This document shows, piece by piece, positions 1 to 6,444 of a stretch of DNA of 10,473 nt. How positions within the stretch are numbered: the stretch's first letter is position 1; each line of letters opens with the position of its first letter. Location of the stretch: positions 1 through 10,473 of the forward strand of contig CAAEDX010000034.1 in assembly GCA_900754715.1 (NCBI GenBank), given 5' to 3'. Source of the DNA: Erysipelotrichaceae bacterium. Its GTDB lineage: Bacteria; Bacillota_I; Bacilli_A; Erysipelotrichales; Erysipelotrichaceae. The position numbers were made by a program, and so were the translations under genes. Below the pieces are notes generated by a model that saw only the letters and a list, made by a program, of their open reading frames with translations, was not told the DNA's origin and did no database searches.

Positions 1-1253
1 CGCTGCAGACCACTGTCGCAAACGCTGAGGCACTGAGAGATCAGTACACGAGCGAGGCATTTGCCGATGTCGACGCAGCAATCCAGGCCGCAAACGCACT
101 GATCGCTGATCCGGCAGACACTTCCGCAGCAGAAGTAGTCAGCGCGACGCTGAATATCTCTGAGGCAGTACAGAAACTGAACAACCAGCCGTCTACAGAT
201 AAGCTGAGAGCTAATCTGGAAGCGACCATCGCGTATGCGAAGGTGCAGGTAGAAGAAGCAGTCAATGCCCGTCCAGGAGCGATCGACGCAGCGAACGCAG
301 CGATCGAAGCCGGCGAAACGGTACTGGCTGATGAGAACGCGACGGCGGACGATTATAAGGAAGCCATCACGAACATCACCGCTGCGATCCAGCAGCTGTG
401 GGATATCGTGAGCAAGGATGAGCTGAATGCCGTGATCGAAGAAGCAGAAGCAATTACTGCGGAAGGATATACGGAAGACAGCTACAACGCCCTGCAGAGC
501 GCGATCGACGCAGCGAAGGAAGTAGCGGCAAATGATGACGCGACGAGAGATGAAGTGACGAACGCGATCACCTCTGTGCTGGATGCGATCGCCGGACTGG
601 TACGTGAAGGTCTGGATACTTCCGCACTGGAGAACTGGATCGAAACGGTAGAACAGATGGTAGCGAACATCGATGACTATCGTCCGTCTACAGTAGTTGG
701 TCTGGAAGACAAGCTGAATGACGCGAAGGATGTCCTGGCTAACGCCACGACACAGGCTGAGATCGATGAGGCAGCACAGACGCTGATGGAAGCAGCGCTG
801 AATGCCCGCACGAAGGCCGATGTCGAGGCGCTGGAGGCAGCGATCGCACAGGCAGAAGCGCTTGATCTGAGCAAGTACACACCGGCAAGCGCACAGGCAG
901 TGAAGAACGCGTTAGCTAACGCAAAGGCACTGCTGGCAGATACTGAAGCAGATCAGGATACGGTCGATGGCATGACCAACGCTCTGTTGAGCGCGATCGA
1001 CAACCTGCAGGATGTCACGACCACACCTGGCGGAAGCACGGATGAACCGGGAACGACGCCGGATGATGGAAACACTGATACAGACAACAATGGCGAGAGC
1101 GGCACTGGAGCTGGCAACGGCGGAACCCAGACGAATGGATCTGGCACCGCGGCTGAGAACAGCACGGTCGGATTCGCGGCAATGTCTGTTGTTGCACTGG
1201 GCGCACTGGCAGCGGTATTCAAGAAGAGAAACACGCTGAAGAAGGATCGCTGA
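1..1253 (+). CDS. FIVAR-repeat surface protein, 3' part only, with C-terminal membrane tail
   Basis: The reading frame is open from the left edge (first full codon at base 3) to a TGA at 1251-1253, so the start lies outside the window; the GTG at 243 is an internal valine codon. The 416 visible residues hold five consecutive alpha-helical FIVAR-like repeats of about 65-75 residues (roughly 1-63, 64-136, 137-201, 202-269, 270-338). Each has the pattern of an A/E-rich helix, a YT..S or similar turn, a helix with ALxxAK, then a D-rich turn and a third helix. A Gly/Thr/Asp/Asn-rich linker follows (about 339-388), then a hydrophobic segment (389-406) and a basic tail KKRNTLKKDR. This is the layout of a wall- or membrane-anchored protein, but no LPxTG-like motif precedes the helix. 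No cysteine is visible. FIVAR modules occur in large extracellular proteins; adhesion or a spacer/stalk role is inferred. The true full length is unknown. Confidence 0.85.
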   Translation, partial: LQTTVANAEALRDQYTSEAFADVDAAIQAANALIADPADTSAAEVVSATLNISEAVQKLNNQPSTDKLRANLEATIAYAKVQVEEAVNARPGAIDAANAAIEAGETVLADENATADDYKEAITNITAAIQQLWDIVSKDELNAVIEEAEAITAEGYTEDSYNALQSAIDAAKEVAANDDATRDEVTNAITSVLDAIAGLVREGLDTSALENWIETVEQMVANIDDYRPSTVVGLEDKLNDAKDVLANATTQAEIDEAAQTLMEAALNARTKADVEALEAAIAQAEALDLSKYTPASAQAVKNALANAKALLADTEADQDTVDGMTNALLSAIDNLQDVTTTPGGSTDEPGTTPDDGNTDTDNNGESGTGAGNGGTQTNGSGTAAENSTVGFAAMSVVALGALAAVFKKRNTLKKDR

Positions 1254-1277
1254 ACGCGTAACCAGAAATTTACGACC

Positions 1278-1304
1278 AAAGGGTGACGCAAGTCACCCTT
1301 TCAT
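1278..1304 (+). terminator. Hairpin after the FIVAR protein gene, probable weak terminator
   Basis: A perfect 10-bp inverted repeat, AAAGGGTGAC / GTCACCCTTT, encloses a GCAA tetraloop of the stable GNRA type. It starts 25 bases after the stop at 1253. The U-tract is only three bases long before CATC, so termination may be partial. It lies 31 bases before the next start codon, and I see no convincing promoter between the two, so some read-through into the following operon is plausible. Confidence 0.6.
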
Positions 1305-1331
1305 CACAATGACATGATTGGAGCAATGTTT

Positions 1332-1799
1332 ATGAAACGAATGATGGCAGTATGCATGAGCCTGTTCCTGCTGCTGGTGAGCGGATGCAGCGAAAGCCGG
1401 ACATATCCGCAGATCACACTTGATCCGGGCAATGGCGAGGTGAAGAGCATCTCTTTGGATGACGCGATCGCCAAGAAAGATGATGGCGAGAACTTCCTGC
1501 TCATCATCACGCAGACGTATTGCGGATACTGCATGAACTTCTTCGCGGAATCGGACGCGTATACGCAGGAAGCGGGGATAACCTTATGGTGTGTCACGCT
1601 GGACAAGGAAGAGTACAGCGAGGAACAGAACCTGACGCTCGTCCATGACAACTTCGGTGATTTCAGCTCGACGCCGTCGCTGTATTACATCGGCGAAGGA
1701 GAGACGCAGGACACGCTGCTGTCCAGCGAAGAGGAAGTGACCCTGGAAAGCTATCAGACATGGCTGAAGGAGAACCACATTATCGAGGAGGATGAATGA
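1332..1799 (+). CDS. Thioredoxin-fold lipoprotein with CGYC active site
   Basis: This 155-residue protein begins with a lipoprotein signal peptide: MKRMM, a hydrophobic core, then the lipobox LVSGC with Cys19 as the lipidated residue. ATG 1332 is chosen because GGAG (1320-1323) lies 8 bases upstream; ATGs at 1314 and 1326 are in frame but less well placed. The mature part has a beta strand FLLIIT, then TYCGYC (Cys64-Gly-Tyr-Cys67) on a following helix, and a Thr114-Pro115 that fits the cis-proline loop of the thioredoxin fold. A further Cys87 lies in LWCVTLD. The likely role is a membrane-tethered thiol-disulfide reductase or isomerase on the outer face of the membrane. The sequence resembles thioredoxin-like proteins of Gram-positives broadly, including bacteriocin-accessory types, but no bacteriocin gene is nearby. 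The stop lies one base before the start of the next lipoprotein gene, so the two are cotranscribed and probably translationally coupled. The redox fold is well supported; the substrate is unknown. Confidence 0.8.
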   Translation: MKRMMAVCMSLFLLLVSGCSESRTYPQITLDPGNGEVKSISLDDAIAKKDDGENFLLIITQTYCGYCMNFFAESDAYTQEAGITLWCVTLDKEEYSEEQNLTLVHDNFGDFSSTPSLYYIGEGETQDTLLSSEEEVTLESYQTWLKENHIIEEDE

Positions 1800-1800
1800 G

Positions 1801-2298
1801 ATGAGATACAGGAAACTGTCGGTACTGCTTGCGCCGGTGCTGTTCGTGTCTACGCTGGGCGGATGCAGCAATACGCCGAAAGCAGACATGATGATGCACT
1901 GCACCTATGAACAGACGATCGACGCGATGACCTATACGAGCTCTGCGGACTTTACATATGTAGGAGAAACAGGGCAGATGCTCACCGGCAAGATCGTGCA
2001 CCAGTATGAAGGCTATCCCAAGGATGAGGCGAGCAACACCGTGCTGACCGACATGGCAGTAAGAGCGAGCGCGCTCTCTGAGACCGAGGGTGTGAGCGTG
2101 GAGCTGAACCGGACCGATACCGGATTCGGCAGCGATGAGACATGGGACTACACGAAGATCGACATCGAGGAGATCCCATATGTGGATGAGCTGCAGGAGA
2201 ACTTCATCGACAAGAACCGGGGATATTATTCACAGGACATGGCGAAGGACTATTATGAAGGACAGAACTATGGCTGCAGCGTGAGCGATATCCGCTGA
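1801..2298 (+). CDS. Small lipoprotein, possibly YehR/DUF1307-like
   Basis: This 165-residue protein begins MRYRK, then a hydrophobic stretch and the lipobox TLGGC with lipidated Cys22. The start at 1801 is preferred over the in-frame ATG at 1792 because AGGAGG (1786-1791), inside the end of the previous gene, sits 9 bases upstream of 1801 but directly abuts 1792. The order of features in the mature part (a strand-rich start, a charged middle, then WDYTKIDIEEIPYVDEL) resembles the YehR/DUF1307 lipoprotein family, whose function is not established. That assignment is by eye and tentative. Apart from Cys22 there are two cysteines, Cys34 near the start and Cys159 near the C-terminus, which could form a disulfide; the neighbouring CGYC lipoprotein is a natural candidate partner (inference). 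The next gene follows after 36 bases without a visible terminator. Confidence 0.75.
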   Translation: MRYRKLSVLLAPVLFVSTLGGCSNTPKADMMMHCTYEQTIDAMTYTSSADFTYVGETGQMLTGKIVHQYEGYPKDEASNTVLTDMAVRASALSETEGVSVELNRTDTGFGSDETWDYTKIDIEEIPYVDELQENFIDKNRGYYSQDMAKDYYEGQNYGCSVSDIR

Positions 2299-2334
2299 CA
2301 TGGACATGCTTCATGAATGAGCAGGAGAAATGAT

Positions 2335-5300
2335 ATGAAAAGAGTATTTAAGATCATGTTGAGTCTGCTCGTCATCCTTTCGGGGATCACGGTAACGACG
2401 AGCATGACGGCAACGCCGGTCATCGCGCGGACGGTGGGAGACTATACCTACACCGACAACAGCGATGGGACGGTGACGATCACCAACTATGGGGGATCAG
2501 AAAGTGAATTGCGCATCCCAGAGGAGCTGGACGGGAAGACGGTCAGCGCGATCGGATACGCGGCATTCGCGGAATGCCGGAGCCTGGAGAGCGTGATCGT
2601 GCCAGAGACGGTGACGAGGCTGCAGGACTATGCGTTCTCGCAGTGCACGAGCCTGAGCAGCATCGAGCTGCCGCAGAGCATCGTGTCCCTGGGCAGGGGC
2701 ATCTTCATGAACTGCATCCTGCTGGAGGATGTGAACATCCCGACGTCGCTGACGACGGTGGCGCAGGAGATGTTCGCGGGCTGCACGAGCCTCACCGAGA
2801 TCGAGATCCCGCAGACGATCCGTTCGATCGGGGACAGCGCGTTCAGCGGCTGCAGCGGTCTGACGCAGATCACGCTGCCGGACAATGTGACGACGATCGG
2901 CAGCGCGTCATTCCGTTCCTGCGTAAATCTGGAACAGATCGAATTATCGGATCGGATCACGACGATCGGCAACAACGCGTTTGCGGAATGCTATGAGCTG
3001 GGAAGCATCACGTTCCCGGAAACGCTGCGGCAGATCGGGCAGAGCGCGTTCCTCAACTGCATCGGCCTGCAGGAGATCACGCTGCCGGAATCGATCACGA
3101 ACCTGGGGTATTCGGTATTCTCCGGATGCAGCTCATTGAGCGAGGTGAACCTGCCGGCTAACCTGAGCGCGATCCCGGATTCAGCGTTCAGCGCATGCAG
3201 CTCGCTGCAGCACATCGAGCTGCCGGAGAGCATCACTTCGGTAGGGGCATCCGCGTTCGCGGCATGCATCGCGCTAAGCGACATCGAGCTGCCGGAAAGC
3301 GTGACGACGATCGGCAGCGGCGTCTTCAACGACTGTGACAGCCTGGAGAGCGTGGAGCTTCCAGAAGATCTTGAGACGATTTCCAGCGAGGCGTTCCGGT
3401 ATTGTGACAATTTGAAAAAAGTGATCGTACCGACAGGGGTCAGCGAAGTAGGCAACAACGCGTTCGCAGATTGCCCATCGTTAGAAACGGTGTTCTTGCC
3501 CAGCACGATCGCGCGAGACAAATTTGGTTCTACAGTATTTTATAATTCACCGAACGTGGTGCTGTATGTGGTGAATGGATCGGGAGCATATTCCTATGCA
3601 GTAAACTCTCGATTGAATTATGTCATCTTGAGTGATGAGATCACGATGGAAGCAGATGAGATCACGATGCAGGTTGGAGAAAATCGCGAGATGACGGTCA
3701 TGAGAAGAAGTTATGCAGTGGTCAATAATGCTAGTTTGACATGGACTTCGACTGATGATGAGGTGGCTTCCGTCGAAAACGGCGTAATCACGGCGAAGAG
3801 CGGTGGTGACGCAGTCATTACCGCAGAGCTTCCTGACGGCGCGCAGGCAAAGGTTACGGTTCATGTAGATGATCGCAAGCTTCCGATCACTGCGATCGAG
3901 CTGAGCGAGACCGAGCTGGAAATGGATGTCAATACACGTAAAGGCTTGAAAGCGACGATCGTACCAAGCAATACGACAGACAATAAGATCCTGAGCTGGG
4001 AAAGCGAGGATCCGACGATCGCGATCGTGAGCGCGACCGGCAATGTGACGGCGAAGGGCCCGGGCACGACGATGATCACGGTGCGTGCCGAGAACGGCGT
4101 GAGCGCGTCATGTGAAGTGACGGTCAACAGCCCGATCACCTCTGTCCGTCTGAGCCAGACGCAGCTGACGCTGGAAGCAGGAACGAGCCAGCAGCTTCGT
4201 ACGATGATCGAACCGGTAAATACGACCGATGATACGACGCTGACCTGGATGTCGACGGTACCTTCTGTTGCCACAGTAGACCAGGAAGGCAACGTGACCG
4301 CATTGCGTGAAGGATATGCAATTATTCGGGTAGAAACGGTCAATGGAATCAGTACGACATGTCAAGTAGAAGTGGTCGAGACCCAGGAAGTGCCGATCAC
4401 AGGCGTGAGCCTGGATCAGGAGAGCATGACGCTCACCGAAGGAGAGAGCGGCACGCTGAATGCGACGATCATCCCGGGCGATACGACGGATGACCGCACG
4501 CTTACCTGGAGCAGCGATGCGCCGGAAGTCGCGGTGGTCAATGAAGGCGAGATCACTGCCATCGCACCAGGCACAGCGACGATCACGGTAACGACGAGCA
4601 ATGGCAAGAGCGACAGCTGCATCGTGACCGTAGAGAGAAGAGAGATCGAGATCATCAGCGTGAGCCTGGATCATAGCGAGCTGACGATGAAGGCAGGACG
4701 TGAGACGACGCTGAATGCGACGATCAATCCTGTGGATACGACGATGAGCAAGGAGCTGAGCTGGAGCACATCGAACGCGGAAGTGGCGACGGTGGAAGAC
4801 GGCGTGGTCCACGCAGTGACAGAAGGCGACGCAGTGATCAGCGTGACAACGGTGAACGGCAAGCGCGCAGAATGCGTGGTGCATGTGTTCGAGGTATCGC
4901 TGGATGCGCTGAACGATACGATCGCCAGAGCAGAACAGCTGGATGATGAAGAAAGCTACACGGCAAGCAGCTATGCGGCATTTGCGCAGGCATTAGAAGA
5001 AGCAAGAGCAACGGCAGCGGACGAAGAAGCGCTGCAGACAGATGTGGATGCGGCGCAGCAGAAGCTGGAGAGCGCCATCGCAGGACTGATCGAGAGAGCG
5101 GACAGCGCGACGATGGAACGATTGGCAGAGCTGGCAGCGGCAGGCAGCGAGCTGGAAGGAAGCTACAGCGAGGAAGAGTTTGCCGAGATGAAGGCAGCGA
5201 TCGAGACGGCGGAAACGCTGTTGGAGAAGGATGCGGCAGAAGTGAGCGAAGCGGAAGCGACGGCAGCGGTCAGCACCCTGGAAGAAGCTGGAAACGGACT

Positions 5301-5952
5301 GAAGGTGCTGGATGCGCAGAAAGCGTTGGCAGAAGCCATCACGGACGCGCAGGAGATCCTGAGCGGAGATGTGAGCATCTATGAACCAGCAGGCGTGGAA
5401 GCGCTGAGAAACGCAGTGAGCGCGGCACAGGCCGTGCTGGATAGCGGAACGGAAGACATCGAAACGCTGAATGCGGCAGCGGACAGCGTGCGCCAGGCGA
5501 TCAGCGAGCTGAAGGTGCAGGAGCCGGAAGCAGCAGACAAGAGCTTCCTGCAGCTGTTCTATGACGCGGTGAAGGGAACCGGATCCGAAGGATATACGGC
5601 AGAGAGCTATGAAGCGTTTGCCGCAGCGCTGGAAGAAGCAGCGACGGTGCTGAACGATGACGCAGCGAGCCAGGAAGATGTAGACGCGGCAGCGGAAGCG
5701 CTGATCCGTGCATACAGCGAACTGGAACGCGAGGCACAGACCGACTACAGCGCGATCGACTTTGAGATCGAGTATGCGAAGAGCATGCTGGAGAACGAAG
5801 GGGAGTACTACGAGAGCGATATGGACGCAGTGCGTGAGGTGCTGGCAGAAGCAGAGGCACTGCGAGAGGAAGCGGCCGGACAGGATGAAGTGGATCAGAT
5901 GGTGAAAGCGATGAGAGAGCTTCGCCTGAGTATCCGCAAGCGTCCGCAATAA
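2335..5952 (+). CDS. Large secreted multidomain adhesin-like protein: BspA-type LRR, five Big_2, five FIVAR
   Basis: This 1205-residue protein starts at ATG 2335, with AGGAG (2323-2327) 7 bases upstream; the in-frame ATG at 2317 lacks a site. Residues 1-31 form a signal peptide (MKRVFK, hydrophobic core, cleavage likely after TPVIA). Residues about 65-405 are BspA/TpLRR-type leucine-rich repeats of 23 residues, with the pattern I.LPESIT.IG..AF..C.SL and 14 cysteines at one fixed position. Five Big_2 bacterial Ig-like domains follow (about 436-512, 518-599, 601-683, 688-767, 773-854), with typical LxWSSxDxxVAxV and GxATIT motifs; four of them carry one cysteine in the last strand. Five FIVAR-like helical repeats fill 855-1205. 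The protein ends RKRPQ with no LPxTG, transmembrane tail, LysM, SLH or choline-binding module visible, so it may be released or held non-covalently. Such modules are known from host- or glycan-binding surface proteins of gut bacteria; the ligand cannot be read from sequence. It is the last gene of the operon and is followed by a strong terminator. Confidence 0.88.
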   Translation: MKRVFKIMLSLLVILSGITVTTSMTATPVIARTVGDYTYTDNSDGTVTITNYGGSESELRIPEELDGKTVSAIGYAAFAECRSLESVIVPETVTRLQDYAFSQCTSLSSIELPQSIVSLGRGIFMNCILLEDVNIPTSLTTVAQEMFAGCTSLTEIEIPQTIRSIGDSAFSGCSGLTQITLPDNVTTIGSASFRSCVNLEQIELSDRITTIGNNAFAECYELGSITFPETLRQIGQSAFLNCIGLQEITLPESITNLGYSVFSGCSSLSEVNLPANLSAIPDSAFSACSSLQHIELPESITSVGASAFAACIALSDIELPESVTTIGSGVFNDCDSLESVELPEDLETISSEAFRYCDNLKKVIVPTGVSEVGNNAFADCPSLETVFLPSTIARDKFGSTVFYNSPNVVLYVVNGSGAYSYAVNSRLNYVILSDEITMEADEITMQVGENREMTVMRRSYAVVNNASLTWTSTDDEVASVENGVITAKSGGDAVITAELPDGAQAKVTVHVDDRKLPITAIELSETELEMDVNTRKGLKATIVPSNTTDNKILSWESEDPTIAIVSATGNVTAKGPGTTMITVRAENGVSASCEVTVNSPITSVRLSQTQLTLEAGTSQQLRTMIEPVNTTDDTTLTWMSTVPSVATVDQEGNVTALREGYAIIRVETVNGISTTCQVEVVETQEVPITGVSLDQESMTLTEGESGTLNATIIPGDTTDDRTLTWSSDAPEVAVVNEGEITAIAPGTATITVTTSNGKSDSCIVTVERREIEIISVSLDHSELTMKAGRETTLNATINPVDTTMSKELSWSTSNAEVATVEDGVVHAVTEGDAVISVTTVNGKRAECVVHVFEVSLDALNDTIARAEQLDDEESYTASSYAAFAQALEEARATAADEEALQTDVDAAQQKLESAIAGLIERADSATMERLAELAAAGSELEGSYSEEEFAEMKAAIETAETLLEKDAAEVSEAEATAAVSTLEEAGNGLKVLDAQKALAEAITDAQEILSGDVSIYEPAGVEALRNAVSAAQAVLDSGTEDIETLNAAADSVRQAISELKVQEPEAADKSFLQLFYDAVKGTGSEGYTAESYEAFAAALEEAATVLNDDAASQEDVDAAAEALIRAYSELEREAQTDYSAIDFEIEYAKSMLENEGEYYESDMDAVREVLAEAEALREEAAGQDEVDQMVKAMRELRLSIRKRPQ
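2530..3550 (+). repeat. BspA-type leucine-rich repeat array, 69-bp period
   Basis: The repeats are read from the fixed cysteine codons, which fall at 2575, 2644, 2713, 2782, 2851, 2920, 2989, 3058, 3127, 3196, 3265, 3334, 3403 and 3472. Every step is exactly 69 bases, so 14 units are in perfect register with no insertion or deletion. A fifteenth unit near 3541 is degenerate: two residues longer and with Ser (FYNSPN) in place of Cys. The DNA is diverged between units although the protein pattern is kept, so this is an old, selected coding repeat rather than a fresh tandem duplication. Confidence 0.9.
3637..4896 (+). repeat. Five tandem Big_2 Ig-like domain units
   Basis: Units begin near 3640, 3886, 4135, 4396 and 4651, each about 240-255 bases. 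Units 2-5 open with an I(T/I).(I/V).L pattern and close with a strand containing a cysteine (SASCEVTV, STTCQVEV, SDSCIVTV, RAECVVHV). Unit 1 is the most divergent: it lacks the cysteine and opens with EITMEADEITMQVGE. The last four units are clearly more alike, which suggests later duplication of that group. Confidence 0.85.
4897..5949 (+). repeat. Five tandem FIVAR-like helical units
   Basis: The units run approximately 4897-5097, 5098-5310, 5311-5529, 5530-5733 and 5734-5949. Units 1 and 4 match best, with SYTASSYAAFAQALEEA and GYTAESYEAFAAALEEA as the diagnostic stretch. They are the same module type as in the partial protein at 1-1253, which links the two surface proteins. All are rich in Ala and Glu and lack cysteine. 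Confidence 0.8.
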
Positions 5953-5955
5953 GAC

Positions 5956-5990
5956 GAAAAGGGCTCATCTCTTAGGAGGTGGGCCTTTTT
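5956..5990 (+). terminator. Rho-independent terminator of the surface-protein operon
   Basis: A 15-bp stem runs from AAAAGGGCTCATCTC to GAGGTGGGCCTTTTT, with three G-U wobbles and a TTAG loop, and ends in a run of five T. It starts five bases after the TAA of the large adhesin-like gene. Confidence 0.9.
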
Positions 5991-6029
5991 GACGTCTTGG
6001 TGAAAAACGTACGAAGGGGCGATTTTACA

Positions 6030-6058
6030 TTGCAACTTTGCAGTAATGATAGTAAAAT
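6030..6058 (+). promoter_or_regulatory. SigA-type promoter upstream of the small membrane protein
   Basis: TTGCAA (6030-6035) and TAAAAT (6053-6058) are separated by 17 bases and lie in an AT-rich gap after the preceding terminator. They match the vegetative consensus at five of six positions each. Transcription would start about 6065, some 27 bases before the ATG at 6092. Confidence 0.65.
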
Positions 6059-6091
6059 AAATACATACGCGTAAAGAAAGGAAGAATTATC

Positions 6092-6385
6092 ATGAACAAG
6101 GATAAAGAAACAAAGAAAAAGAAGAGAAAAGCAGGAAATGGCAGCCTGGCATTTTATATCATGGCAGTCGTATTCCTGCTGCTGGGAATCTATGCGGGTG
6201 TCTCCAGCTATCTGTCGCTGGCACAGACGGCAGAAAGCTATGGTGTGGCCATGACGGATGTGATGAGTTCCATGATCTATTCCATCGTGTCTTCTATCGC
6301 TCCGTATTTCGGGTTCGGCTGCATCCTGTATGGAATCGGCGTGATCCTTAAAAAACTCCCTGTGACGGCAAAAGAAGATCAATAA
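6092..6385 (+). CDS. Small two-helix membrane protein of unknown function
   Basis: This 97-residue protein has a very basic N-terminus (residues 2-14 are mostly Lys/Arg), a first membrane segment at about 19-41, a short loop (SLAQTAESYGVAMTDVMSS) and a second membrane segment at about 62-86, followed by KKLPVTAKEDQ. By the positive-inside rule both ends should face the cytoplasm. The start ATG 6092 has an AAAGGAAG-like site ending 7-8 bases upstream (around 6077-6084), and a promoter lies just before it. I do not recognise the family. It precedes rimO in the same direction but is separated from it by a terminator, so a functional link with rimO is not implied. The single cysteine (Cys77) is in the second helix. 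Confidence 0.75.
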   Translation: MNKDKETKKKKRKAGNGSLAFYIMAVVFLLLGIYAGVSSYLSLAQTAESYGVAMTDVMSSMIYSIVSSIAPYFGFGCILYGIGVILKKLPVTAKEDQ

Positions 6386-6389
6386 GCAT

Positions 6390-6421
6390 AAAGGCTGCGG
6401 GACAAAGTGCCGCAGCCTTTT
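6390..6421 (+). terminator. Hairpin terminator between the membrane protein gene and rimO
   Basis: The perfect 11-bp repeat AAAGGCTGCGG / CCGCAGCCTTT has a 9-base loop and is followed by one further T. It starts four bases after the TAA at 6383-6385. The hairpin is strong and GC-rich, but the T-run is only four bases, so partial read-through into rimO is plausible. Only 23 bases remain between it and the rimO start. Confidence 0.8.
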
Positions 6422-6444
6422 CAAACAGGAAGGAGAGAAATGAG

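Noticed and set aside
243..1253. GTG at 243 as the start of the FIVAR protein
   Set aside because: The same frame is open to the left edge and already encodes FIVAR-like sequence before 243, there is no signal peptide after it, and no ribosome binding site precedes it.
1332..1799. Bacteriocin accessory thioredoxin as the role of the CGYC lipoprotein
   Set aside because: No bacteriocin precursor, immunity or transport gene is seen nearby; the neighbours are surface proteins and a lipoprotein.
2530..3550. Regular 69-base periodicity that could suggest a CRISPR array or DNA satellite
   Set aside because: The units are diverged at DNA level, contiguous, in frame and encode a known LRR pattern; there is no repeat-spacer alternation.
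4108..4884. A 258-codon minus-strand open frame opposite the Ig-like domains
   Set aside because: It is a shadow of the repetitive, biased Big_2 coding sequence, shows no start signal and overlaps well-supported domains.
4993..5949. A 318-codon minus-strand open frame opposite the FIVAR repeats
   Set aside because: It is the complement of Ala/Glu/Leu-biased codons, which rarely produce stops in the other strand. The product is Arg/His/Cys/Phe-rich without domain signals, and the sense protein is clearly real.
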